DNA from: Incurvaria masculella
Taxonomy: Eukaryota; Arthropoda; Insecta; Lepidoptera; Incurvariidae
Length of the DNA stretch: 64,000 nucleotides
Direction of reading: 5' to 3'
Assembly: GCA_946894095.1 (NCBI GenBank)
Contig: OX335644.1
Coordinates: forward strand, 12,815,595-12,879,594
A model generated the notes under the pieces. The model was not told where the DNA came from, made no database searches, and worked only from the letters and a program-made list of their open reading frames with translations. Below, in pieces: positions 20,489 to 32,508 of the stretch. Each line of letters begins with the position of its first letter. Within the stretch, counting starts at the first letter, position 1. Position numbers and translations under genes: made by a program.

Positions 20489-20832
20489 CAGAGGTTCTCA
20501 AACTTGATTTGTCTACCGCCCACTATGAGGATCCATTATTTTCAAGCGCCCCCCAAAATGTTCAGCTTTACCACATCTTATAAATCAAAATCTCAATCAT
20601 TACTTTAATTTTGATGGATGCCACATGAGTTTACTATTACATCTCGTTTCTCAGATCTAATGAGGGCAATTAAACTAAAGTATTACTACTGCAAAATATT
20701 AGAAAAACATTAATCAGCCATCGCCCCATAAACAACGTCAATGCCCCCCAATTTCCTCTAAGCCCTTTACCGCCCCCCTGTAAGCTTCTAGCACCCACAG
20801 GGGGGCGTTATCGCCCACTTTGAGAAAGGCTG
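20489..20832. mobile_element. hAT-like non-autonomous element
   Basis: 344 bp from CAGAGGTTCTCAAACTTG to a CACTTTGAGAAAGGCTG end, the hAT type of terminus. The flanking 8-mers GTCTAGAA and ATCTAAAA agree at 6 of 8 positions, fitting an aged target duplication. The interior is C-rich and non-coding. Confidence 0.7.
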
Positions 20833-20869
20833 ATCTAAAACATTTTATTTCATTATTAGCAAGATGGCT

Positions 20870-21065
20870 AGGTAGACACTGCAGGAGGCGGCGCGCGGCG
20901 CGGGCTGGGCGAGGGACGGGGAGAGGGGGGTGCGGTTACGTCACGGCGAGATCGCGACTGCGGCCACATCCGGGTTCGCGGACCCGCGACGACGGCGGTG
21001 ACGGCGGCGGGCGGCGGCAAGCGAGACGCGAGCCCGAAATGCCTTCCCCGCAACACCTACACGCC
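20870..21065. other. CpG-rich block
   Basis: GCGGCGGCGG-type sequence open in most frames. No splice sites or initiator could be paired with it. Confidence 0.4.
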
Positions 21066-21169
21066 GACAGTCACTTGTTTCGTTCGAAACAAATGCAGAG
21101 AGATGCATTTTAAAAAATTTAGTCGATCAGAAGTCATTGAGTCGATCTAAGATTTTTTTTATAGCCGGA

Positions 21170-21890
21170 GCGGCAGCAACAAAAGCAGTCATACTCAAAG
21201 TGTCTAAGGCTGAGATAAATAGTCGTAACAAAAACTTAGGCTGAGATAAATAGTCGTACCGGAAACGAATGCTAACGCAAAGTAGTACTTTGTGACGTCA
21301 ATTGGCATTGCTTTGAGATTTCGTCCATACAAAATGTGTCAAAGTGACGTGACAAAGTACTACTTTCCGTAAGTTTTAGTTTTTGTTACGACTATTTATC
21401 TCAGCCTAAGACTAACGGAAAGTAGTACTTTGTGACGTTAATTTGCATTACTTTGAAATTCCGGCCATACAAAATGTGTCAAAGTGACGTCACAAAGTTC
21501 TACTTTTCGTTAGTCTTAGGCTGAGATAAATAGTCGTAAAAGAAACTAAGACTAACCAAAAGTAGTACTTTGTGACGTCACTTTGCATTACTTTGCCATT
21601 TCGTCCATACAAAATGTGTCAAAGTGACGTCACAAAGTACTACTTTTCGTTAGTCTTAGGCTCAGATAAATAGTCGAAACAATAACTAAGACTAACGAAA
21701 AGTAGTACTTTGTGACATCACTTTGACACATTTTGTATGGACGAAATCTCAAAGTAATGCAAATTGACGTCACAAAGTACTACTTTTCGTTAGTCTTAGT
21801 TTTTGTTTCGACTATTTATCTCAGCCTTAGTTTCTGTTACGACTATTGATCTCAGCATTAGTTTCTGTTATGACTATTTATCTCACTCTA
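21170..21890. repeat. Array of palindromic elements with TGACGTCA sites
   Basis: Four copies at a spacing of about 140 bp. Each has the core AAAGTAGTACTTTGTGACGTCA, a centre CCATACAAAATGTGTCAAAG, then the inverted core. The copies are separated by GGCTGAGATAAATAGTCG or its reverse complement. The fourth copy has its centre inverted. Perfect TGACGTCA (CRE/ATF consensus) occurs at 21293, 21485, 21573, 21625 and 21765. No coding is seen. Confidence 0.8.
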
Positions 21891-21899
21891 AAAGTATAC

Positions 21900-22530
21900 C
21901 TCGCTGCTTGCTCGTTTTGTATTTCAGCCTTTCGCCGTGGATACCTTTGGGCGTTGGAAAACTCCTAATGGAGAAGTCTGGCTATCGTCGTGCTAATTTT
22001 TTTTATCCGCAGAATTGCTCTCGAAATTCAAAGAGGCAACGCAGCGAGTGTTTTAGGCACTAATTGGGGGAAACATCGCAGCAATAAACGAAATATTTTA
22101 CCTTTGGTGTAAAATATTGCATTGGATTGTTCTCATCCATAAATTGCCTGGTACTCGGACATTTTGGCTCCGGCTGCTGTGATCAAAATGTGTGATTAAT
22201 TAAACCGAAAATAATAACAAAAACCAATTAGTAAACCGGAAAAGAAATTGCAAGTGAATTATCGGTTCAAATATTATTACATTTATTTTACCTTTATATT
22301 GCTTACCACTTGGAGGAAATAACGACAAAAGACCTATTTTGGTATTTTGTTTTTCGAGAAAATATTGCGCTATAGAAACGAAAATCATTAATATCGGTCG
22401 GATATACCTGAAGTTACGTAATAATAAAATTGACTAAGTAATACCTATAACGGCATCCGAGGATCACATATCCTGCTTCTCAGTTCCTTCGTAAAAACGT
22501 ATAATATACATGCATTTTCAATTTTTATAG
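21900..22530. other. No gene recognised
   Basis: AT-rich sequence between two repeat arrays. Confidence 0.5.
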
Positions 22531-22531
22531 G

Positions 22532-22623
22532 GTTCAGTACCCAAAGGGTGCCAACGAAACCTTATTACTAAGCCTCCGCTGTCCGTCCGTTCGTCAGTCC
22601 GTCCGTCCGTCCGTCCGTCTGTC
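22532..22623 (-). mobile_element. (GTCY)n MITE, partial
   Basis: GGTGCCAACGAAACC..., ACTAAGCCTCCGCTGTCCG and a (GTCC)n run: the 3' part of the family at 42318. It runs straight into the 80-bp minisatellite. Confidence 0.75.
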
Positions 22624-24692
22624 CGAAACTTTGATCTCTACTGTACCGTAAATTTAACTAACCATTTTGCCTACCTCTAGGGATGTAGAGTACACCAACC
22701 CCCCGACACTTCGATCTCTACTGTACCCTCAATTGAGCTAACCATTTTGCCTACCTCTAAAGATGTAGAGTACACCAACCCCCCGACAATTCGATCTCTA
22801 CTGTGCCCTCAATTGAGCTAACTATTTTGCCTAGATCTAAAGATGTAGAGTACACCAACCCCCCGACAATTCGATCTCTACTGTGCCCTGAATTGAGCTA
22901 ACCATTTTGCCTAGATCTAAAGATGTAGAGTACACCAACCCCCCGACACTTCGATCTCCACTGTACCCTCAATTGACCTAACCATTTTGCCTATCTCTAA
23001 AGATGTAGAGAACACCAACCCCCCGACACTTCGATCTCTACTGTACCCTCAATTGAGCTAACCATTTTGCCTAACTCTAAAGATGTAGAGTACACCAACC
23101 CCCCGACACATCGATCTCTACTGTACCCTCAATTGAGCTAACCATTTTGCCTAACTCTAAAGATGTAGAGTACACCAACCCCCCGACACATCGATCTCTA
23201 CTGTACCCTCAATTGAGCTAACCATTTTGCCTATCTCTAAAGATGTAGAGGACACCAACCCCCCGACACTTCGATCTCTACTGTACCCTCAATTGAGCTA
23301 ACCATTTTGCCTACCTCTAAACATGTAGAGTACACCAACCCCCCGACACTTCGATCTCTACTGTACCCTCAATTGAGCTAACCATTTTGCCTACCTCCAA
23401 AGATCTAGAGTACACCAACCCCCGACACTTCGATCTCTACTGTACCCTCAATTGAGCTAACCACTTTGCCTACCTCTAAAGATGTAGAGTACACCAACCC
23501 CCCGACACTTCGATCTCTACTGTACCCTCAATTGACCTAACCATTTTGCCTATCTCTAAAGATGTAGAGAACACCAACCCCCCGACACTTCGATCTCTAC
23601 TGTACCCTCAATTGAGCTAACCATTTTGCCTAGATCTAAAGATGTAGAGTACACCAACCCCCCGACACTTCGATCTCCACTGTACCCTCAATTGACCTAA
23701 CCATTTTGCCTATCTCTAAAGATGTAGAGAACACCAACCCCCCGACACTTCGATCTCTACTGTACCCTCAATTGAGCTAACCATTTTGCCTAACTCTAAA
23801 GATGTAGAGTACACCAACCCCCCGACACATCGATCTCTACTGTACCCTCAATTGAGCTAACCATTTTGCCTAACTCTAAAGATGTAGAGTACACCAACCC
23901 CCCGACACATCGATCTCTACTGTACCCTCAATTGAGCTAACCATTTTGCCTATCTCTAAAGATGTAGAGGACACCAACCCCCCGACACTTCGATCTCTAC
24001 TGTACCCTCAATTGAGCTAACCATTTTGCCTACCTCTAAACATGTAGAGTACACCAACCCCCCGACACTTCGATCTCTACTGTACCCTCAATTGAGCTAA
24101 CCATTTTGCCTACCTCCAAAGATCTAGAGTACACCAACCCCCGACACTTCGATCTCTACTGTACCCTCAATTGAGCTAACCACTTTGCCTACCTCTAAAG
24201 ATGTAGAGTACACCAACCCCCCGACACTTCGATCTCCACTGTACCCTCAATTGACCTAACCATTTTGCCTATCTCTAAAGATGTAGAGAACACCAACCCC
24301 CCGACACTTCGATCTCTACTGTACCCTCAATTGAGCTAACCATTTTGCCTACCTCCAAAGATCTAGAGTACACCAACCCCCGACACTTCGATCTCTACTG
24401 TACCCTCAATTGAGCTAACCACTTTGCCTACCTCTAAAGATGTAGAGTACACCAACCCCCCGACACTTCGATCTCTACTGTACCCTCAATTGAGCTAACC
24501 ATTTTGCCTACCTCTAAAGATCTAGAGTACACCAACCCCCCGACACTTCGATCTCTACTGTAACCTCAATTGAGCTAACCATTTTGCCTACTTCTAAAGA
24601 TGTAGAGTACACCAACCCCTCGACACTTTGATCTCTACGGTACCGTCAATTGAGCTAACCAATTTTCCTACACCTAAAATGTAGAGTAACCT
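22624..24692 (+). repeat. 80-bp minisatellite, about 26 units, with higher-order periods
   Basis: The unit is GATGTAGAGTACACCAACCC, a short C run, then TTCGATCTCTACTGTACCCT and a CAATTGAGCTAACCATTTTG block. Most units are exactly 80 bp; a few lack one C (79 bp). Variant units recur in blocks: the CGATCTCCAC variant lies at 22952, 23671 and 24230 (719 and 559 bp apart). The variants between the first two occur in the same order, so whole blocks were duplicated. Confidence 0.95.
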
Positions 24693-24699
24693 CCTATCA

Positions 24700-25375
24700 G
24701 CGACCGCGGAATTGCTCCACAGCTGGGGCAAAATAAATGAACATTTTGAATGAGCAAATCGGCTTAGCGGTACTAGAATTTTAATAAAATGGGACGAAGC
24801 GGCGAGCATTATGGCGCAAAGTGAAAAGTGAGTTAATGTGAAAGGTTGAATTAAAAAGATACAGATGCTATCCCTTTCCCATTCATTGCATTAATGATAT
24901 GTTAAAGTGTCATGTAAACATGAAATATAAAAATTTGTTGCTATTTCGCTCTCTGGTCAAAGATTTGCATCGATTTAGATCTCTGCCTCTAGCTGGGGCC
25001 ATCTCCATCTCCCGCATAACTTCAAACGCTTTCCAATAAATAGTTAAATTGATTGAGCCATTCGACATGATTGTGATAGAGTTTGCAACACGCCGCCGTC
25101 GCCATGCCGATCGCGTCGTCATCGCACGCAAAGCATGAACACGAAGCACGAACTTGTCTGGGTTAGAGATTTCTCCGCATCCGCCTCCGCCGCCAGCGTA
25201 GGCATCGAGTGAGACACAATATAGCTTTAAAACCCGCAATGAAACTTAGTAGGGCAAGGTATTCACGTATGTATACGAATGATAATTAGGTTATGTATGC
25301 TTGTATGTCCGGCGGACAGATCCGGCGCTCAATACTTAAATACTGAACACCCTTCTTGAAGACAACATGACCAGG
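24700..25375. other. No gene recognised
   Basis: The minus strand around 24910-25239 is open for about 109 codons and moderately GC-rich near 25090-25200, but no family is recognisable. Confidence 0.4.
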
Positions 25376-25377
25376 GG

Positions 25378-25750
25378 CGTTGTGTAGAATTATAGATATT
25401 ATAGATAGGGCATTATGACTGAGGGATGTGGAATTGTAGACATTATGGATACGGCATTATGATAGAGAGATGTAGAATTATAGACATTATAGATACGGCA
25501 TTATGGAAGAGGGATGTTGAATTGTAGACATTACACATACGGCATTATGATAGAGGGATGTGGAATTGTAGACATTATAGATATGGCATTATGATTGAGG
25601 GATGTGGAAATGTAGACATTATAGATAGGGCATTATGATTGAGGGGTATGGAATTGTATACATTATAGATAGGGCATTATGATTGAGGGATATGGAATTG
25701 AAGACATTATGATAAAAGGATGTAGAATTCTAGAAATTATGAATACGGTA
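25378..25750 (+). repeat. 44-bp minisatellite, about 8 units
   Basis: Unit GTGGAATTGTAGACATTATR..., ...GGCATTATGATWGAGGGAT, with 5-20% change between units and decay at the right end. Confidence 0.9.
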
Positions 25751-26039
25751 TTGTAAATGAGCTAATGCGCATTTAGTGGTTACACGTCGACTTAGGTAGA
25801 CAGTTATAATTATCGTAGACATCGCTTCCTTTATTGCAAGAAAGCTTAATGGGCGTGTAACTTAAATCATATTTATAATACACGATGCCATACAAGAGTA
25901 GACTTCGTGAAAATACCGTATTGATATCAGCGAACGGTTAGATTCGCATAGTCTGGAATCCTTGACGATTGGCAGGCCCCGAGTCGCGGCAGTGACCTAC
26001 ATCATGGCGGCGGACGGCATTCCCCAAGGCCGCGCATTC

Positions 26040-26257
26040 CGATGAGCCTTCATTCAGGAACTCGTTTCGCCGCCGCTCGATGCCGCTCAACGGTACTCTG
26101 CGCTCGCGCAGCTAGCCACCATGCCGGGGCGGAGGGGCTCGGGCACACAACAAATAGGACCAGAAGGGCGCATACACACAGACGCATACACTACGAGTGT
26201 GTGCGCGACTCTCGAAGTTGCCATTCGACCTTCTACTTCTGCCGAAATCGTCACACG
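26040..26257 (+). other. Candidate untranslated exon with donor (weak)
   Basis: A GC-rich stretch ends in TCACAC followed by GTAAGC at 26258. It could be an alternative first exon of a plus-strand gene. There is no further support. Confidence 0.2.
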
Positions 26258-26518
26258 TAAGCGTCTATGTATGCGTGCGCATGTTTCGCTAGTTGTATAG
26301 GGGCTGGCCTTCTGATCCGATCGATTTTGTGCTGAAGGGGAAGATGACCCCTAAGCTGCTGGCTTTTCTGTTTGCACACCCAACATACATACAGCATACC
26401 CATAGAAATTAGCTGCTATGCTAGAACCTTGGATTTACCAGCGCTGGATTATTTTCTCTGGGTTTTCAAGAAAAGGTGTCCATTAATAAACCCAGGACAA
26501 TCGAAAAGCTGAAGGCGA

Positions 26519-26595
26519 ACAGTGGTTTTCAAATTATTACTAAACTACGTTTGTATGGGGAGCGTAATTTTCTGATGCTTACGGGCCCACCTTAA
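26519..26595. mobile_element. Foldback element family B, right half
   Basis: GTGGTTTTCAAATTATTACT ... ACTACGTTTGTATGGGGAGC ... CCACCTTAAG matches the right arm of 2217-2582. Confidence 0.75.
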
Positions 26596-26997
26596 GATGA
26601 TTATACTAGCCAATGCGTATGGTTTGATTGCATTATGTTTCTGAACCTTATGGAGTGAGAACATGAGAAAAAAATGTGGTTCAACGCTACATAATTTATT
26701 ATGATACATTATTTCTTTTTGAATTTTCAATACGAGATAGGTCCCTGCTCTAAATGAGCATTGAACTCATTTGAAAACAACCTCACGTTGGAATCCGATC
26801 ACGCCTCGCGCTCCCCGCACCTCTTGGAAATGACTCAACACCTTCCTAGAACGGAGTGCTGTGTTCTGTCATCAATAGCTAAGTAAATAAGGAAAAACTT
26901 CCATGTTTACAGATAGGCAGACACCGTTTCGGTGGACAGGCATTAAAAAGACGCTACTTCAAAAATTTTTATGACCCTTCCGTTTACTCCGTCTTTT

Positions 26998-27072
26998 TTA
27001 GGGTTCCGCACCGAAAGGGTGCCAACGGAACCATATTACTAAGCCTCCGCTATCCGTCCGTCCGTCTATCAC
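26998..27072 (-). mobile_element. (GTCY)n MITE, partial
   Basis: AGGGTTCCGCACCGAAAGGG to CCGTCCGTCCGTC. Confidence 0.75.
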
Positions 27073-27084
27073 AGTGCTGAAAAT

Positions 27085-27150
27085 TGGTTCATGAACGGGG
27101 CGGGGATTTAAACCCATATCCATTTGCCATCTCATATGATTTCCGTTGCA
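27085..27150 (-). mobile_element. SINE head fragment
   Basis: TCATGAACGGGGCGGGGATT and TAAACCCATATC match the head side of the SINE at 55800. Confidence 0.5.
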
Positions 27151-27199
27151 ACAGCAACAGGTGGTCTGCTTCGCAAACTTTAATCATGGTGACGGTGTT

Positions 27200-27430
27200 G
27201 CCACGGTCCAGTTTTGACAAGATTCGTCCGCCGGAGCGACATTCCCGCCAACACGGAACGGCTGCTGCGCGGGCGGGGCGCTGCGCAAGCGACCGGACGT
27301 TGACCGCGCGCGCTCCCGGCGCAGCGGGGCGGCAGAGTGGGGGGGCGGGGGCAGCACCACCCCGCCCCGCCGCCGCCGGGTCGTCGACCGCCCAAACCTC
27401 GCCAACTCGCCGTTCTGGATCCGTCACGCA
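27200..27430. other. CpG-rich block
   Basis: All six frames are largely open because of base composition; not taken as coding. Confidence 0.4.
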
Positions 27431-27439
27431 ATGTGCATT

Positions 27440-28385
27440 TTATGTTTTTCCTCCGTCTCTATAAACCGGTACAGCGGCTACTAGACGCTTTAAAAATACC
27501 TGTATCGCAATTTCTTCGTCGCCCACTATGCTCAGTATTTCGGGATTTTCTAAAACGCTTCGATACTTTACTTACGCTCTGCACTGCGAAGTGCACATCG
27601 TCATAAAAGCTGATTGCGTTAATTTTGATAAGGTCGTAATGAGTAAAACTAGATTGAATTATATTTAAAGATACTACTTATAACGAATTGCGATAATATA
27701 AAAGGAAATTTGTAGATTGAACGTGTAGATTATTAGTTAAAGATAAAATTGCAAGTCTCTGGTGCACAAAGTTTTGGAAATACAAACGAATATAAAACCA
27801 TAAAAACAGTTTTAATAAAGAATAAGATCGTCAAATATTACCGTTATATATTTCAAATATAGCCAGACCATTATATCTACAATCTTTTTTTAATTTCAAA
27901 ATATACTTGTAGTTATTTAAAAAATATATGTAACGTACTTATGCCCTATATGAGTGCAATCAGCTGTTGATACACTTACCGAAAATGGAATGGTTGTACC
28001 GGGTAAGGAAAATTTTCACTAGAGAAGATTTTTATAGCACCAACAACAAGTACCACCAGAAATAACTGGATTTGTCCTACGGTCAAATATTGGAGGGCCA
28101 ACATTTATTTTACTTTAATTTTTGCCATTTGTTGATGAAACCGCTGCATAAGACAGTTCATTGGTACAACACACTTTTTAATAGTAAATACCCAAAATGC
28201 TAAAAGTGCAAAGAAATTGTGTGCGTTTTAATGCTCTTCGCTTAAATAAAAGTCCGTAATGTTTGTTACCAATTGACCCCTATGATACGTCGTGGAAAGG
28301 TTACCAACTATTTAATATAAGTCGGTTTATTTTTGTTTCAAAAGGAACACATAGATTATTTACTGGATTGAGAATACAATAGAGT
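27440..28385. other. No gene recognised
   Basis: AT-rich unique-looking sequence. Confidence 0.5.
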
Positions 28386-28387
28386 AA

Positions 28388-28702
28388 TTAACAGCGTCAG
28401 CTAATGAATAATTTGCATCTTAAATTTAACAAAATAAAAGCAGAAATAGTTTGGCAGATATTATGAATGTGTAACTATCTCTCTAAAACTCATTAACATT
28501 AACATTTACGCAAATAAGTTAACATTAACGCAAATAAGTCATTAACAGCGTCAGTTAATCACTTATTTGCATCTAAAATTTAACAAAACAAAACCAGAAA
28601 TAGTTTGGCAGATACCATTAATATGATTTTAACAGAGTCAGCTAATGACTTATTTGCATCTTAAATTTAACATAACAAAACCAGAAATAGTTTGGCAGAT
28701 TA
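28388..28702 (+). repeat. Three degenerate tandem copies of a ~73-bp unit
   Basis: CAGCGTCAGCTAATGA..., TTATTTGCATCTTAAATTTA and CAGAAATAGTTTGGCAGAT recur at about 28392, 28545 and 28632. Confidence 0.7.
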
Positions 28703-28868
28703 GAAGAGTTTGTTGCGTCACCTGTGTATGCATAAATTATTTGCCTGTTTTCCCGCCTTCCGCCCTCCGCCTTCCGTCTTCCGCCCTCCGCCCACCGCCC
28801 TCCGCCCACCGCCTCCGCGCCGCCCAGTCGTCTCCGCCGCCGCAGCCGAGTGCCTTGACCGGCGAGTA

Positions 28869-29127
28869 AGGAAATTGATCGTGTTTTCCATTCAGTTCAG
28901 TGTAGCCGTGCTCATAAAGGGAAGGCACCTAATCCTTTGCGCATTAATGTGCAATATATGTGTAAATATTTGTATGCATTTATCTGTTAATATAATATAC
29001 TATAAGCCTATATTATGTACGTTAATCTTGTGAATAAATATTATTCTTCATTTAATTTTACAATTCCTTCGGGATCGGGCTAATATCATGACGGTAGTGG
29101 TGTGGTATTAGCCATCTATATCAGATT
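28869..29127 (+). mobile_element. SINE fragment split by a ~130-bp insertion
   Basis: The SINE body stops at about 28937 and resumes at about 29063. The bases AAT(T)CCTT occur on both sides of the break, as expected for a target duplication. The insert ends in an A/T-rich GAATAAATATT tract, like a retroposed 3' end. Confidence 0.6.
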
Positions 29128-29129
29128 GC

Positions 29130-29640
29130 ATAAAAAAATATAAAGGTGAGTTTTTCAAGTGGGCTTTCAGGGCCAAATCAGAAACTATAAGAAATAGCGA
29201 AAAACACTTAATGGAATCACGAGGCCGATTTTGATCGAAACCAAAACTGCATTACTCGATTTTTAGAAAAATCGTTTTCAAAATAATATCCTTTAAAACG
29301 ATCATTGGTTGTTTATGTTATAACATTTTAGAAACAATATTTTTTGTGATTTTTTTAGATTTTAGATTGAGATGTTCGTCTCTCCAACCTTACACATACT
29401 ATACGCTTTTTACATTTAATATTTACCAATTGATGTATTGAAAATAATCCTAAATCGTAGAAAAGCCTAAAACGATATTATTAATCGTACATATGTATTC
29501 CTCGTGACATTTCAGACGGTTCACAAAAGTTTGGTGCGTGCTATACCACTTTGAATCTATTATATTAATACTTTAAAGAGGCGATTAGTTATGCACAACA
29601 CATAACAAGGAATAATAAATCCAAATTGTTGCCTAAACAG
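29130..29640. other. No gene recognised
   Basis: AT-rich sequence. Confidence 0.5.
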
Positions 29641-29664
29641 AGTGATGCAGTCGGCACCGGTGCT

Positions 29665-29665
<1 letters not shown>

Positions 29666-29727
<62 letters not shown>

Positions 29728-29745
29728 TGGTGGTGGTGGTGGTGG
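29666..29745 (+). repeat. (GT)n then (GGT)n compound microsatellite
   Basis: About 30 GT units to 29726, followed by about six GGT units. Confidence 0.95.
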
Positions 29746-30116
29746 GATGGGTTTTCCCCAGCGACCTCGTCGTCGAAGCAGACGCAGTTCATTGGTTCTA
29801 TCTCACCTCGGCTCGTCGCGTGACTAAGCTGAACACATTCGAAACCTTAATATGCCGCTACACACAGCGCCAGATATGCTAATATCCAGTCAGACTGGAT
29901 GGTGACTCCTGTTGTGCCTTAATCCTCGCATAATATCTCAGCTAAGCGTCCGAGGCACAGCGGTTGGCTTGTGCCCCTCTGAACCGAAGGCGTTGGTTTG
30001 ATATTTTCTTCCGTGTTTTATTTTTGGTGAAGAATTTCCTGAGCACAGCCCACTTATGTTTTTATGTAACTGGACATGGATTCTCTATTAACACACCCAA
30101 CATCACGATACGAGTA

Positions 30117-30665
30117 TTAAGGTGGCCCAACCCGGCGGCCCTAACTCATTCGCGGGCACGGTACAAAACCGTGCTGTTGCGCTCTGGGACCTTCTCTGTT
30201 TCAAAGAATAAGACAGGCTGCGTGATGAGGAAGATGCAACATGTCCACAAAAAAGACAATATGCATAGTGTATGATTTGGTAAGATTTACGAAAATTTTA
30301 ATTTCTAAACGACTTATGGCTAAAAGTAAACTACGACCGCTGTAGTAAAAAATCGAACAAAAACCAAATAGATTATAAATCTTGATTAAATAAGCTATGT
30401 CTGATGACTAATCTTTTTAAGATGTTCTTACTTTATTATTGCGTAATCCACCTCCAAGTTATTGTATAAAACGGGCGAAAAATGCGAACTTTCAGACCTT
30501 ATAACTTAGAAACTAAACACAATTTTACAATGCCAATAGTCATCAGACATCTAGTTCGATCAAATAAAGCTATTTTGAGCAAAATTTGGGATCTCTGACA
30601 AGAAATATGGGCGTGATCTTCTTTCCCCTTTTGTATGGGGAGATGAGCGGGATGGGCCACCTTAA
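30117..30665 (-). mobile_element. TTAA-flanked element, family A, copy 2
   Basis: Perfect TTAA at both ends; ends TTAAGGTGGCCCAACCCG and CGGGATGGGCCACCTTAA. Confidence 0.8.
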
Positions 30666-31028
30666 GGATGTTCCGACCCATACAATGTTTTTTTTACACA
30701 GAACGCAAAAAGTATTGCACTTTAAGGCACGAATTCGTCAAAAATATTAAATATAGCCATAGTAGTTGCAGCGAAAACATATTCACAATTTCAGGTTTAA
30801 TGGTTTCGTTGTAATTGCCGATTAGAAGTTTTACACCGTTAGATGGCGCTGTTAAATAAAAATCGTATTTAAATAAATTGTAACAAAACCAGTAATCCTG
30901 AAATTGTGAAATTGTTTTCGCGGCAAGTAATATGACTATATTAAACTTTTATTATTAATTCGTTGCTCAAAGTGCAATAATTTTTGCGTTATGTGTGCAA
31001 ACAACTTTATATGGGTCGGAACAGCCTT

Positions 31029-31385
31029 AACATAACACATCGCATTCCCGAAGAAATTACGTGACATGCCAGTGATAAATAAATATACTAGTTATATGTC
31101 AATGAATGCCGCGGCCTTTCCTTTGTGAGCACGGCTACATTGAACTGAAGGGAAAACACGGAAAATTATTGTTGCCGTTTCGACCATATTTTAATCCAAT
31201 GCGATGGCACCAACCCAGGCGGGCTTAGCCCTACCACCTAGTAGAGGAAAGGGGACATACAGTTTAAAATGGATTCCGAACCATGGAACAGGTCATGAGC
31301 GGGGTGGGGATTTGAACCCAGACCTCAGGCACTTGTCTAGAATAGACAAGTTCCTGCGCCACTAAGCATAGTAGTAAGCATAGGG
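31029..31385 (-). mobile_element. SINE copy with a ~40-bp insertion
   Basis: The SINE body is interrupted at about 31072-31110. The head GGGATTTGAACCCAGACCTC is present at about 31310. Confidence 0.75.
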
Positions 31386-31549
31386 CGACGCCGCTGAGAG
31401 CTGGATTTGTTCTGAGAAGAGAGGGGTTCAATCGTTACAATGAGTTATTGGAAAGCAGTTGGGTTGTTAAACAACACAAAAAATACATAAATGGGGAGAC
31501 AATGTGTTTATCATTTACAAGCCAAGTCTTCTTCGATTTATGATCAAAC

Positions 31550-31731
31550 TTACGCAGCCCCATAATGCACAGATAATGCATTCGGTATGCAGCGTCGTTG
31601 TTTGAGAGCGTCATTTTAGTGCTGGTGGGAATACAGTTTGGCAAATGCCTCGCGACGGACTTCGCTGACATGCCTGGCCCAAGATCAATCACCAGCAGTG
31701 GGTGTTTGACCTCTAATTGACGTACAGTCAC
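31550..31731 (-). other. Possible minus-strand exon (weak)
   Basis: A frame reading V-K-H-P-L-L-V-I-D-L-G-P-G runs into GGGCTGC/GTAAGT, a good donor at about 31555. An acceptor CTCTTACAG lies upstream but leads into another frame. Not recognised as any family. Confidence 0.2.
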
Positions 31732-32198
31732 GTATCTTCATGTCATTACACTGTAAGAGAAATCCATAATTCCTACACCTATATAAGTCCCTTTTACACT
31801 ATAAGATCGATGTGACAAAAAATTATACCGAATTTGTCTCCATTTCTGGTATGCGATATTTACTTCATGACTTCCTTCTATGCCAAACTTTTCGCAAAAT
31901 CGTGATCTCGAAATGGAAATAGTGCATCTCGACAAGTGTTCATTCGACAATGTGAATAGTTTGGGGGTGAGTGACCGGCTACACGCGTCCCACCTCTGCC
32001 GGCCATACTATCCTCGTGTTCCGTTCACTCAACAGAAACTATCACAAAAAAGCTGCCTCAATGATTTGTCCATCTGGATACATAGATACAGGGTGTCAGC
32101 AGTTACCTACCTCAAATTGTTTTATTCCTGACAACACACTTTTCCATTTTCTTGTATTTTTTCAAGCTTTCATTCATAAAGAAGATTTCGTTCTCTTG

Positions 32199-32277
32199 AA
32201 ACAAGTCACTTTTTATATGGAGCTCTTTCGGAAGCGAGCTGAGTCAATTCCATGTGGTTCACTAAAGTGACTTGTTT
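32199..32277. repeat. 14-bp inverted repeat
   Basis: AAACAAGTCACTTT (32199-32212) is matched perfectly by its reverse complement at 32264-32277. The words also resemble the arms of the TTA-flanked MITE family. Confidence 0.75.
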
Positions 32278-32340
32278 AACGTCTCTCTCTATTTGCGACG
32301 CGACGGTGGGCTGGCGGGCGGAGCAGGGCGTGTATTCTCT

Positions 32341-32457
32341 CGTGTATTCTTGGCATTCAGTCATTGCGGATTCAGTAGAGTTAACAGTAATGTCAAAGTA
32401 AATTCTTCTTCTGTTAACTCTACTGAATCCGCAATGACTGAATGCCAAGAATACACG
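32341..32457. repeat. Perfect 47-bp inverted repeat (long hairpin)
   Basis: 32341-32387 and 32411-32457 are exact reverse complements, with a 23-base loop. A transcript from either strand would form an uninterrupted 47-bp duplex. It lies 52 bp left of a (GTCY)n element. Confidence 0.95.
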
Positions 32458-32508
32458 TCCAGATGCGGTGCTGGCTGTCGCTGAGTGAGCTTCCAAGATA
32501 GTAAAAAA

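Noticed and set aside
22624..24692. Regular 80-bp array as a possible CRISPR-like locus
   Set aside because: Units are contiguous with no unique spacers, the setting is eukaryotic, and no cas genes are present. It is a minisatellite.
27089..27464. Overlapping frames on both strands, 73-126 codons
   Set aside because: The CpG-rich block is open in all frames with low-complexity products and no domain.
29589..29882. Cys-Val and His-Thr repeat peptides
   Set aside because: Translations of the (GT)n/(GGT)n microsatellite.
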